64,000 bases of DNA from Rhodamnia argentea (GCF_020921035.1 NC_063153.1:12958001-13022000); one strand, 5' to 3'. Shown: positions 11,810-22,913, counted from the stretch's first letter. Notes: generated by a model from the sequence alone, not told the origin. Numbers and translations are program-made.

Positions 11810-14100
11810 TTCAACAATGAGTATAATGCAATCACTCATACTATGGTTCATGCATAACCATTCTGTCAAGTTTGCATTACCAATTTTGTCCAGGGAGGTT
11901 CTCACATTACGAATACCTCGAATGTGAGCTGAATGGGGGACTTCGGTCCAAACGGCTTTCTCTCACTCTCGAGAAAAGCTATTTATCCCGTCTCGAGGAT
12001 TCAAGAGAAATCACTCAATCTTTCCATCATCGCATTCGATAAGGATCCAAGTAATCTCGCAATTGATACGACCGAGTCGATCCGGAGGTCTTGATTAGGA
12101 CCGTAATGAGAGCTAGGTCAAAGGTTTACAAAGGGGACTCCAGGTTGAGTCAAGGTTCTTGAAATGAATTTCTTCATCATTTGCTCCGGATTTACAAGTC
12201 AAGAATCCTGCAAAAATGAGAGAGAAATAATCTTGCTCGAACTTCTTCGAGTGATGCTTAAAATCATTTAACTCTACGTTAACTCAAGTGCCCTAATCGA
12301 AGAGACTTTGGAGGGTTATAACGTAGGCTAGGATTGGGGACCGAGGAACGAAAAGGCTCGTTTTGGCTCAGAAATTAAATGAGAAGGGGCTTGACGTTGG
12401 TGATCATCGCCGACTAGTCACCGATCTTGGTCTTCTGGAAATGTCTTCAAAAAGAATACCATCATTGAATGAGGGATGGTAGTTTTCTACTGAAAATTGC
12501 ACTTTACAAACCGATTTCTTGGGGAGTCTTCTTCACAACAAGTGTCTGTCAAGGATTTGCAAGAGACACAATGCAAACATGTACATGGAATTTACAACTT
12601 AACATGCAAAAATGTACATTCAAAATTCAGAAGTACTTTACAAATGAATGTGCATTGGCCTTACTTTTGGTAGGCACTTTGCTTTTCCTATGCTTGAAAT
12701 TTTCATATGAGATCGGCCTTTGCTTTTCTTACTCCCGACTCTCATTTTTTCTTTTTTTCTTCTTTTTTTTTTTAGAAGAGATTTCTTTTCCTTTTTCTTT
12801 GAGAGATCTTCGACATCTCTTTATTTTGCTTTTTTTTTTATTTTTATTTTTTCGAGAGCGGGCCCTTCTCCTTTAAGCTGAGTTTGCCTCTCCTTTTTTT
12901 TACAATCCCATGATTTTGAATCGGGAATTACAACAAACATAAACATTTACAAAGAAAAATTATGTAAACATAAAAAATCTAGCATACAAGAAATGAGTCC
13001 ATTCGGGAATTCTCTGTTGACCCGACCATCTCCAATTCTAATCCTTGGGAAAATGCTATCTTCGTCTTTGGAATGAGCAAATGATCACCAACGGGGGTTT
13101 AAGAAATGAATTTGCAGGCTCAAGTGGGCTATGCAAAGAATGAAGTGTATAGGATAGAGAAGTGAATGCTCTTCATCATCCTAAGGCACTTGAATTAAAA
13201 TTCGAGTATAAATGCAAAGAAACACCCGAAGATTAATGTTAGTCCGAGCAAGAAAATTTCTAACCATTTACCTCGTGTTGCTTCTGGAATTAACTCGTTT
13301 GGACCCCGATATGGGGTGGTTCTTGACAGGGGTAAAGAAATGAAACCACCGCTCAAAATGGTCAATCAATGGATAACCCGTAGTGTTTAAGATAGAGAAC
13401 TGAATGCCTCTGTCATTTCGGCTATCGTACCTTTTGCGAGAAAACCTTTTACCTTGTGAATGCGGAACTTAGCTACCGTTCAACTCGCTTGAAAAAATAG
13501 GACGTGTTTGGAAAAAGATTGCCTTTCATCATCCCGCCCTGCCCCATTCCATACATTCGATGTATCTTATGTAGTTCATGTTCCTTATTCAGAGTTGGTA
13601 AATTAAACATGAGGAACAGTCATGCGCAAACTATGCAATGTATGAGTGTTTTTGAGCATATAAAATGCAGCAACTTTTTATCTTGGTGGACAGAATTCGC
13701 AAGCACATAAGAAACTTCTTAGGGGCGTGGATTGGGAGTTGCCCCTGCTCATGCAAATGAGTTGCAAAACTTCATTATCCGGTTCGAGACATGAGATTGT
13801 CAAAGGCTCCGGGAATTTCTTATTTCATTGATTTTTTCGGGGAGAATGGATACTTCCCTATCCGGAAAGGCGGTGACCCCTGTAAAAATCAAAAGGGAAA
13901 GCATCAATGTACGTTCTCATGTTCTAAACGAGTTGAAACGATACCGCTTTACCCTTGTACGTATTCCTTGCAAAGATCGATTCATCTGGATCGGATTGTA
14001 TGTCCGGGATGTTATCTCTCCGCTTTTCGTAACCATCTTGGCTGAGTTTCAATCGGCACCGAATCGCGAAGCAAAAAAGTTTTTATTAATCTTTGTACAT
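11810..14100. other. Non-coding part of the retroelement 3' region
   Basis: I see no intact or recognisable gene. Short plus-strand frames (12469-12876, 13828-14103) are low complexity or lack family motifs. A long TTTC-rich tract lies at 12735-12855. Confidence 0.4.
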
Positions 14101-14103
14101 TGA

Positions 14104-14180
14104 TGCCAAATCTCGGGATCGAACCCGAGATGCCTCGGACCACTGTCATTCCCCCAACCACTAGGCCGTGGTGATGTTGG
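14104..14180 (-). other. tRNA-like unit with Pol III A and B boxes
   Basis: On the minus strand CGGCCTAGTGGTTGG resembles an A box. CTCGG-GTTCGATC-CCGAG is a perfect T arm containing the B box GGTTCGATCCC. The ends GCCAA and TTGGC pair for five bases, then fail. The D and anticodon arms do not fold into a standard cloverleaf, so it is a tRNA pseudogene or SINE head, not a working tRNA. Confidence 0.55.
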
Positions 14181-14589
14181 CGTCCATGGTTGGTTCGCTT
14201 TTTGCTATATTGTTCTCAAAACAGTTGGCAATCCCCCGTCGAGAATAAAATAAGCATAATTTAGAGTTTGAAATGACCGAGAGCCAATTGGGACGATACG
14301 GAGTTACCCATCTTTGAGCCCGCTTGGCCTTTTACTCGTATTCTCCCAAGTAAGGCTATTCGGAATTTCTCTTTACGGGCGTTCAGAGGCGTCGTCCACA
14401 AATTGATTTGCTACGGGCCTAGCTTAGTAAGGAACTTACGCATTTGACAAGAGAGGAGAAAATTCGTCCTTTAACTCTAGGCAAATTCTAGACAGTTAGA
14501 AAGTAAAAAAAAATCCCACGTAGGGGAACTATACATGGAATTAAAGGAGTATTCATGCGAGATTGGTTCCACCTCTCTTGCTGGCCACT

Positions 14590-15615
14590 TCAACGATCAA
14601 CCGATTCTCGTCTTGGACTAAACACCAACAATCGTTGTTTGAAGACCCATAATAACTTGCTTCGGATCACGGCTCGAGGTCCTTCATTTCCAAACAGGCT
14701 CATCAAGGTAGCAAGCTCATCATCAAAGTAATCTTCTCGATTTTTCGAGCAATTGATACTCGAATTGGGCATTGTTACTTGCTAACACCGGTGACAGATT
14801 CTTGTGAGCGGTCGACTCCTTAAGCTTGAGCCTCCGTCGTTGCTCGGGAACTTGTAGGGATGATCAACTGTCCGCTACTAGAACCACCAGCGGAATGTTG
14901 GTATAACCCGTATTCTTGATTGGGAAGTGGCCGGGTACCTTTTGCTCGGTAGGTTTTCCCGAATTGATCTTCCACCAACTCGGTCCGGTCGCCTTGGTCC
15001 CAAGCTGCATCGTGCTTCCTCGCCTTATCTCTAACCCTTTGAAGGTGATTTGTGACACTTTGCATGGTGAGTCCGTCTATATTCATCATTTTATGTACAG
15101 CCCAGTGGTCGTCTTGAATTGATTCCTAGCCGTCGAACCGCCTCAATGAATATAGAATGAAGCTTGGCGGACCAAAGGGGCCTTTTCTTTTGGACAAAAT
15201 CGTCGTCGTCGCCTTGGTCGTGGTTTTTTTGTACAAGTAATTGCTTCCTTACAGCATGCTGCCAAATGTTTTGGAGCACTTGGACGCAGATCGGCTTCAC
15301 GGGACGTCTCGAGCACCATGCGATATGGCCCTCGTTATGAACTGGCGATCATTACTTGCCGATACTACGATGACCGTATGTCCAACTCGGAATCAATGAT
15401 CTTCAAGAGATCGAAACCGTCCATGTCGATCCCTACGACGGCCGTGACGACGATGTCAAAATCATATTTGTACGCCTCGCACTTGTAAGGCATCCGTTGC
15501 TTTCGCATTAGCAAAAACCCCGTACATGCAACTTCTCAAAGATAGCAACGAGGATTGAGAGGGAAACGGGGTTGCCATCAATGACCATGACTCGCAGATC
15601 TTCGGGATAGGAAGG
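14590..15615 (-). pseudogene. Captured type-B response regulator (ARR-B-like), degenerate
   Basis: Read on minus, 15615-15390 encodes a receiver domain: LRVMVIDGNPVSLSILVAI, then after a frameshift FDIVV-TAVVGIDMDGFDLLK. Then come VLQNIWQHAVRK (about 15280) and a GARP/Myb-like DNA-binding domain, KKRPLWSAKLHSIFIEAVRRLGI (15190-15130) and MMNIDGLTMQSVTNHLQRVR (15089-15030). A C-terminal piece, DYFDDELATLMSLFG, is near 14700. Type-B regulators are cytokinin-response transcription factors. Here the acidic pocket reads DGN instead of DDD, and the phosphoacceptor position reads Ala instead of Asp. At least two frameshifts and several stops break the frame. The strand is the same as the host element. 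The domain order and family motifs make the identity strong; the function is lost. Confidence 0.8.
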
Positions 15616-15954
15616 TTCCCATACTTCCGCCTGGAATGAACGTGTTTTTCTTTTAAAACCTTCCATATGTAGATCAAAAATGGCTGTTTCGACCAGAGAC
15701 CGAGCTTTAGATGTTCTCGGACTTGCAAAACAATCCGCCCGAAAATCACAAAAGTGATGGTGGTCTTTCGTGACGAGTTCTGGTGGTCATTTATAAACTT
15801 TTTCTGATCCGTTAGTCTCGCATATAGGTTCTCGTTTTTTCTACGAAAGAGGACAACTTTTTCTCTCCTTTCCGGTCTTAGTGCCTTGGATCCATTTCGT
15901 AATAACTCTTGCCTCTCACTCAATCTGTCATCTTTTTCCTTTTCTGATATGTAG

Positions 15955-16150
15955 GAGCCCTCAAATCTTTTCGCTTTCTCTATGAACGAGGCAGTTATTT
16001 CCTTCCTCGGATCTTTTCGGTTCCCCCTACGAACGAGGCGGTTATTTCCTTCCTCGGATCTTTTCACTTCCTCCCGAGGCAGTTATTTCCTCGAATCTTT
16101 TTGCTTTCTCTAATAACGAGGCAGCTATTTTTTCTCAAATCTTTTTGCAT
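15955..16150. repeat. Short tandem repeat, about 45 bp, four copies
   Basis: The module CGAGGCAGTTATTTCCTTCC followed by TCGGATCTTTTCGC recurs at about 15987, 16033, 16075 and 16117, with spacings of 41-47 bp and some divergence. It lies between the response-regulator and homeobox fragments of the retroelement. Confidence 0.65.
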
Positions 16151-16435
16151 CTATCTATGTGAAGGCTTTTAATGCTTTTCCTTTCGGCGTTCAGTCAAAT
16201 CTGACAAAGAATTCACGCATTTAAGCATGATGATATTTGCGGATAGTACTGTTCTTTGCCCCTTGATTAACTCTAGGCGTAAAAGGAAGAATGTCTCACA
16301 TGGGGACTTTGTAACAAACAGTACATTCATTCACGCATGTCTCTACTTCTCTTGAGAATTCATAAGGGCTAGCTAGTAATGCTCAAAAGAGTGATATTTT
16401 GAAAGCCCATAATAAAAACTCAAGCTTCATGTAGG

Positions 16436-16975
16436 CTACTGATTCGGAGTTTCATCGGTGTTGAATTGGCCGAGCGTGACATCGTGGAAACTCCAATTGT
16501 AGTGATGCATGTCACTTCCCTCGAAGGGCATCGGTTCCGCCTCCGCAAGGCCGACATTCCGGGATGTATCCCCAACGAAATCCGATTGTGCGAGAACTTG
16601 CTCGGGAGGATGAATCGATAAATGAGCATTTTCAATGCTCGGATGTGGCTCATCAAGGAACATGCCACCAAAGGTGATGGGGTTGCTTTGCAGACATGGC
16701 AAATAGCGATGTTAAGAGCATCCCTATACCTCTTGATCTCTCGCTCGAAGCTCTTCATTTTCTTCCTTTAGAGACGCAAGTTCATGACTTTCACTTCGAA
16801 CCTTCACTCGGGCCCGCTTGTTTTGAAACCAAAACCCGACCTTCAAGGGCTCCATTCCTAGCTTCCGGCTCAACTCATTTTTTTCGTTTCCCGTTCACGT
16901 AAGGGCACTCCTTAAAGGCAGCTTTGAGCTCTTTGATTTGATGTTTTCTTTTCGGGGTTGACTACGGCTGCTTGC
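16436..16975 (-). pseudogene. Captured HD-ZIP class IV homeobox fragment, degenerate
   Basis: On minus, 16960-16885 gives HQIKELKAAFKECPYVNGK. After a one-base frameshift in a run of seven A, 16878-16750 gives ELSRKLGMEPLKVGFWFQNK followed by RARVK. This is homeodomain helices 1-3 with the invariant WFQNKR. It continues as a zipper-like segment (HELASLKEENEELRAR) and then YRDALNIAICHVCKA and DEPHPSIENAHLS, the CxxC and ENARL features that follow the homeodomain in class IV proteins. The START domain is not seen. Class IV proteins control epidermal fate. The piece is in the sense orientation of the element and is broken by frameshifts, so it is a relic. Confidence 0.8.
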
Positions 16976-17626
16976 TGCTGCTATTGTTGTTGCTTGTTAT
17001 CGAGATCTTGAACTTCACCGCCAAGGGAGTTGGGTTTTACGGCCGGCTGGATCCGGCCTCGAAATTCAGCAGTTCATTCTCGGGGATGTCTAGGTTGGTT
17101 GCCTCCAAGTAAGTGCTTGGTAGCCTCCAAACATATTGGATTGAAATACTTCTTACGCCTTTTGTTCACTCTACTCTCCGTTGTATGCTTACTCTCTCCA
17201 AATTCTTCCGAGTAAACATGCATGTTCCGTAGTCTCCCTTTTAACGTGGATGAAAACCACCAAGCCAGTGCTTCTCCCAAGATTTCATGTTTCCCGCCCT
17301 GTCTTCTTCATTTCCTTCTGACATGCTGGGACCCTCAAATCTTTTCTGCAGTATGCTTGTCCCTCTTTTAATATGGCGAGACCTTTAAGTCATTTCGCAA
17401 CTTTTTCGAATTGGTGAGCCTCGAGATGGTAGATCCGTGATTCACGGACGAAACGTCCGTAGTTTTGCCCGGATAATTAACTCGGCCCCCACAATAATTA
17501 TTGCTATAACTTTTTCTGCCCTTTAAATTAGGATTTAACGCTGAGACGATTATCGCTTTCATATCTTCATCTCTAACCTTCTAAGCACTCTTTCGCATCC
17601 ACTCTTTTTTAGCAGCTTAAGCAACA

Positions 17627-18358
17627 ATGGCCTCCCTCCCCGCACGCGTCTTCTCGACTGAAGTTTTGGCCAAATGGGAGAAACTTTATAATCTCTTAGG
17701 CCAGGGCTACTCTTATATAGCCAACCATCCGGAGGTCGAAACCGAAATCCGTCTCATGTTTACGGATATGGACACCGTTTCTATTCAAGGTACCGAGTTA
17801 GAAAAGGAATATAGGATCTTCCCTACCCTCTTCACTAACTTCCTGGAGGCTTACCATCTTGCTCATCAAGATGTTACTTTGGCTCATCTTGTGAGAGCTC
17901 GCTATCGGGATCGGTCGGACAGCTTGGTGTTGGCCGGTCTTGTAGCCGACAATCATAAGAAGGCCCTTGACTATGGTAATGAACAAGTCTCGCCGCTGAT
18001 TCGTGAGAGGGGGAACTTGGTGGAACGTTTGGCCATGTCCCGGACCATCTTCGAGCGCGATCCGCTCGATATCGTTTTGAAATTCCAATGCACATGGCTG
18101 GAATAAAGGCTGGACGATCCGACCCTAGATATAGCCCGCGGGAGAATGCCGATCCATGACTTGGAATCTGCTGCCGAGTATCACGAGGACGGGGTGGCCA
18201 AGCTTAAAGAGAAATGTGAGCTCCTCCTCTTTAAGCTGGCGGATCTCGATTCTCGAAGCGATCGGTGTAGGCGGAGCATCAACCGTATGGAGAGTCGGTT
18301 AAACTCCTTTGTGATGCTCATTAGGGCTCGGTTTGGCTTTACGTTCCCACCCCGATGA
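17627..18358 (+). pseudogene. Antisense ORF of the retroelement, one in-frame stop
   Basis: This plus-strand frame, opposite to gag and integrase, starts in strong context (CAACAATGG) and runs 243 codons to TGA at 18356. A single TAA at 18104-18106 interrupts it; the frame is otherwise fully open, giving parts of 159 and 83 residues. The N-terminal part begins MASLPARVFSTEVLAKWEKL; the C-terminal part (EYHEDGVAKLKEKCELLLFKL) looks like a coiled coil. I recognise no domain. Extra ORFs in antisense orientation between pol and the 3' LTR are reported for Tat-lineage elements, and its position just beyond integrase fits. The stop could be a single CAA-to-TAA change. Confidence 0.6.
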
Positions 18359-18705
18359 TCTGTTTGTAAGGCTCTCCGATGGATGAAATAAATGCAAGTT
18401 TTTACTCATTTGCATTTCGCTTTCGCATTATTCGATCTTCCATATGCTGACAGATTGAATGGGCTCTTCATTTTACTCATTTCATCTTGGTCGTCATATC
18501 TTTTTTTGCAAGATAAGCCTTTTACTCTGTGAATATGTAAATCTCACGCTACCGATGGTCATTTCAATTGGGCCGGAGAGACTCCCCCATTTGAAACAAT
18601 CTCTCAGCAAAGATTAGTAGCGAGGAAATAAACGAATGCCCAAATGTGAACAACTCGTGAATCCGTATTAATATTATAACTCGATTATGAAAACATCAGA
18701 GTGAA

Positions 18706-19665
18706 TCAAGTATAATATTTCTTTACGGAGTCAGAACTAATCAGGTTGGTAAAGACATGACCGTCCATCTCGGCCATAATCAAAGCACCACCAGGGAGCA
18801 CCTTCTTTACTATATATGGACCACCATAGTTTGGAGCGAATTTCCCTTCTGGGAGTGGGACTATTGGCAATAATTTTCTCAAGACCAGGTCATTGATCCG
18901 AAAATATCGAGGCCGAACTTTTTTGTTGAATGATTTAGCAACTCTCTGCTGATAACACCGGCCATGACATACAGCCTTAAGTCTCTTTTCGTCGATCAGA
19001 TTCAATTGGCTTGCCCTCTCTTGGATTCATTCGGTTTCCGTCGACTTAGCTTGAGAGACGGTATACGTAAGGAAGGAATTTCCACTTCAACCGGTAGAAT
19101 GCCTCCATTCCATATACAAGAGAATACGGGGTTGCCCCGTAGATGTCCGGATCGAGGTCCGATACGCCATAAGTGCAAATGGCAACCTCTCATGCCAATC
19201 GCGATAATTTTCAGCCGTCTTCGCTAAGATTTTCTTGATGTTCTTATTGGCGGCTTCTCTTGCTCCATTCATCCGAGGACGATATGGGGAAGAGTTCGGA
19301 TGCTTGATCTTGAATTCTTTGAACAATTCGTCCATTAGCTTGTTGTTCAAGTTTGAGCCATTGTCGGTGATTATGGCTTCGGGTGAACCATATCGAGCGA
19401 TGATATCTCGACGGATAAATTTCACGATATTTCGTCTTGTGACCGCTAAATAAGATGCGACTTCGATTCATTTAGAGAAATAGTCAATTGCTACCAAGAT
19501 GAATCGATGCCCATTGGATGCTTTAGGATTGATAGGGCTGATAACATCAATGTCCCACATAGAAAACGGCCATGGTTCGGATAACCGATGCAACTCGTTC
19601 GGAGAGACATTAATCTTGTCACCATGAATCGACATTTGTGACAACTCCGGACATGCTTGAACCGG
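18706..19665 (-). pseudogene. Integrase remnant of the Ogre/Tat-like element
   Basis: On minus, the region begins with a zinc-region remnant (MSIHGDKINVSPNELH), then the first catalytic Asp stretch (WPFSMWDIDVISP... ATIDYFSK equivalent), the second (IITDNGSNL) and the glutamate stretch (SPYRPRMNGAREAANKNIKK). The C-terminal domain (RYFRINDLVLRKLL, GPYIVKKVLPGGAL) ends at 18706. An in-frame TGA follows DYFSK at 19468 where Trp is expected. A frameshift near 19100 moves the reading into another frame (PVEVEIPSL) before it returns. It is not functional as read. Confidence 0.85.
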
Positions 19666-20252
19666 GTTGGAAGTTCCATCATACTTTTCGAAGTCGGGCA
19701 TCTTGAACTTTTCCGGCACAATGATCTTTGAAAAGACAGGGCATGTGTCGACCGGGGTATGTTGTGAGTCCCCTCGACCTCTCGGATCCTCCTGTTCCAT
19801 TTGGGCCAATAGCTTGGCCGTATCACCATTCAATCCGGGGCCACGGGGCTGGCTTGAGGGATTGGGACTACGGGCGGCGTGCTCGAGCTCACGCCCGTGA
19901 TGATCACATCCTCTACCGGCATTGTCGGATAGGGAGTAGCTTCCGGGGCTTTACCGAAGTTGTCCGTAGGAGGAACTAGAGCAGGAAGCGGCGGGATGGC
20001 GGCGGATGATTGAAGTTTGGCGGTGAAGGCGGCCATAATTTCTTCCATCTTTCGGGACATCATCCCTTCAAAGCGCTCGATCAAGGAGCCAAGTTTCTCG
20101 TCTAGGGCAAAGACCGACGATAGCGTTGATGTCGGACATCCTCTTTGCGACCGATCGAGTAATGTGTAGAGGATCCGTGACAAATTACCCGTACGCAATA
20201 ACAAACCCAAAATGAGTATAGGGAGCAAGAATAACGAGCCGGCCCATGACAT
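19660..20252 (-). pseudogene. Gag remnant, truncated and fused to integrase
   Basis: On minus, 20252-19830 encodes an N-terminal gag-like segment (KMEEIMAAFTAKL, then a Pro-rich linker). After a frameshift, 19833-19660 gives VPEKFKMPDFEKYDGTSNP, the sequence that normally precedes the Retrotrans_gag core in this lineage. The frame then passes straight into integrase sequence at about 19660, so the rest of gag, protease, reverse transcriptase and RNase H have been deleted. Confidence 0.75.
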
Positions 20253-20259
20253 CCCTCTA

Positions 20260-21457
20260 GACTCAAACGAACAAAGTGATTATGGCCAAAGGATTGAAAC
20301 ATGTAATTTTCAGTTTGTCCGCTTTTACGAAAAAATTCGTATTAATCCGTACGTTGATCAAAACATGTCCAAATTTTACGAGCTTATAGTTGAGAAGGTG
20401 ATGAACAACTTTTATGTTGGCCAATCAGACTAGAAATGCACGGATCAAATCAGTTTAATGTGTCTCTCCAAAACAATCACGTTCAGAAAACTGTTATAAC
20501 CGCATGTTGTTGAAAAAACGAAGGGCCATCTTAAATTATGAATTTAATTCTGAAATTTTGCAAGATATTAGTTGAAACATAGGTCTACAACTTTCGTGTT
20601 TGGCACTTACTCAAAGCTCGATCGTAGAATTTAGTAAAAATCGCACAACAGGAATAAGCCAAATCAAAATTGAGGACAACCGATGAAATTGTAAAAGCTA
20701 CGGAAGCAAAGTGCGAAATTGAAAATAAGACAATGAAACTTCTAAACAATCAACCTAAACCATGGACCGGCCCAAAATAAAAATGAGATAACAGGGTACA
20801 AGAGACAAGAAATTACCTCTCATACGAAGAAAATGCCAATCACAAAGACATGCGCATGAATTGTGAATTTAAATCTTATTCTATCTATCCAAAAGGCTTT
20901 TGCAAAGTGAAATGATGAACGAAATGACATGTCGCAGCCTCGCGCGCAATCATCATGACTAGTCGCAACCTCGCGTACAATAGTCATGACTAGTCGAGTC
21001 CAATCACTTCGGCTTGGTTCGGTCGACAAGGGCAATTCTCATGCATCGTAGCCTCACGTGTATGAGAACGACCCTTGAGCCATTTTTTGGAAAAATTTTC
21101 GGGATCCAGATGGGATAACCTTTAGCGAAACCTTACCGCCAAGGTTAAAGCACCATCTAAATACCATCTTAAAACTATTAGTGTGACCCGGGTCCGGTCA
21201 CGGGTTGTGTGCAGTGTAGTGCAAATACGATAAATCATGCACAACAATTAAAGGCAAACACCGCTTCAATGATTCAAAAGTTAAATCACAATTCCAATTC
21301 ACCAAGCTCGCAAAACAAAGGGTTAGCCGATCACTCCTCCCCTTATAACTCCCAATCTGCAAAAACATTTAACACCTAAGAATGAGAATTCAACCAAAGT
21401 TTACCAAATCAAGTGATTTCTTTTTCATGAAATTATCTGGCCTAAGTCCTCTTTGAA
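20260..21457 (-). other. 5' untranslated region of the retroelement
   Basis: There is no coding signal. A short repeat, CATGACTAGTCGCAACCTCGCG / CATGACTAGTCGAG, with partial copies occurs at 20930-21000. The stretch lies between the primer-binding site and the gag remnant. Confidence 0.5.
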
Positions 21458-21475
21458 TCCCCAGCTGAGTCGCCA
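21458..21475 (-). other. Primer-binding site resembling tRNA-Arg
   Basis: On minus, TGGCGACTCAGCTGGGGA begins three bases inside the right LTR. From memory, the 3' end of plant tRNA-Arg(ACG) plus CCA pairs with 17 of 18 positions. Use of tRNA-Arg is characteristic of Ogre elements. Confidence 0.8.
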
Positions 21476-21478
21476 AGC

Positions 21479-22913
21479 TGTCGCGACCTAAAAAAAATAA
21501 ACACGTTTATTTTCGGGCTAATGGATTATCGGGTTAATTAATTAACTAACCTAACTCGGACTCTCCCAAGTCCATACCAAATCGCAACTTAAGATTCAAA
21601 TAATTAACATGCAACGTGTTTTGAATTGGAGTCGCCACTAATCATTTTCGGTAGGTTGATTAGAAACCTAAATAAAATAGCGGGAGAAAACTATCTTATT
21701 TCCGCGAACCGGAGATTTTGAATTCGGGGATTTGGTTACGTCAGATTTCTCTAACGCCCTTTCGGTACCATTTTCATGAAAAATATTTGATTTGGCAATT
21801 TTGATGGATTTTACTTGAAATTCAAAGATGCAATTTTTTTGGTTTTTTCTTCTTTTTTATGGGGATGTAAAACATTGAACTTTGTACGATATACACCATT
21901 GGTGATTTAGAAAGAAAGAAAATGCAGCCAATCACGAGTATTTATAAAAATAAATTAACATGTAATAATGCTAAAATTTGGAACATGTGGCATGTCTAAA
22001 ATAAACAAACAAATATTCAAACCAAACGATTACATTTTTGTAGATCGAGATGGAAATGATTACCTTCTATTACACAAAATCTTACTCACATACACGTTAT
22101 AGTTCCCTTCAAGATCTCGGAGTGGAAGAACGCGGCTGTCGTCGAAAATGGCAAGCAATGGCCTTGTTGGGTTGCGAGGGGCAAAATATGTGTCGGGACT
22201 CGTCGAAGATGATGCTCGACTAAAACACTTTTCTTCACTCTCGAATTTTCTCTTTTGATTTTTCTCAAGAACTCTCTTTTTCCTCTCTAAAAATTCCTCT
22301 CAAAAACTCTCTCAAAACTCTCTCAATTCTCTTCCACTCTTCCTAAAAAACTCTCTCAATTCTCTTCTACTCTCTCTCTCAATTCTCTTCCACTTCCCCC
22401 CTCCTAAAACTCTTCTCAAGAGCTCTCTCTTTTATAGGCAAAGTTCTTCATCCTTCATTCTTCACCTTCATTTCTTCACCTTCCATCTTCATCTTCTCTT
22501 CTTCATCTTCATTTCTTCACCTTCCATTTTCATCTTCCCTTCTTCATCTTCATTTCTTCACCTTCCATTTTCATCTTCCCTTCATTATCTTCCCTTCATC
22601 ATCTTCCCTTCTTCATCTTCTTTTCATTATCTTCCCTTCTTCATCTTCTTTTGGTATTTGCACATACGGTCCCGAAGTTCCAAGTATTTGCAATACGGTC
22701 CCCGAAATTTTAAGTATTTGCAATACAGTCCTTGAAGTTTCAAATCTTCTCGGTGTATTTTTCCATCCCGTGCCTAGTCTAGACGCATGCTAAATTAAGT
22801 GTTCTGCTTGCCCGATTATATGTCAATGCAATGTACGCTAAAAATAAATATGTGAGATGATTTTTTATAATTTTTATGCAAAAAATAGATTAATCAAAAT
22901 TTAGGCGTCAACA
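21479..22913 (-). repeat. Right LTR (5' LTR of the minus-strand element)
   Basis: This is a near-identical copy of 9307-10739. It carries the TATA box TATAAAA (minus) at 22430-22436. The most visible differences from the left copy are around 22660-22720 and 22803 plus a few single-base indels. Confidence 0.95.

Larger units (their letters stand above)
9307..22913 (-). mobile_element. Ogre/Tat-like Ty3/gypsy LTR retrotransposon, defective, 13.6 kb
   Basis: Two LTRs of about 1433 bp flank the element, with a GCATT duplication outside. Orientation is minus: the primer-binding site lies inside the right LTR, the purine tract inside the left LTR, the LTR TATA box reads on minus, and gag and integrase read on minus. 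The primer site matches tRNA-Arg(ACG), a hallmark I associate with Ogre elements. In transcript order the element has gag remnant, integrase remnant, antisense ORF, HD-ZIP IV fragment, type-B response-regulator fragment, tRNA-like unit, tandem repeats and purine tract. Protease, reverse transcriptase and RNase H are absent, so it cannot move by itself. By eye the LTRs differ at only about a dozen sites plus small indels, so the insertion is recent although its coding parts were already broken. Confidence 0.92.

Noticed and set aside
13828-14103. 91-codon plus-strand ORF in the retroelement
   Set aside because: It overlaps another frame of the same strand and has no family motif; it lacks the long open frame seen in 17627-18358.
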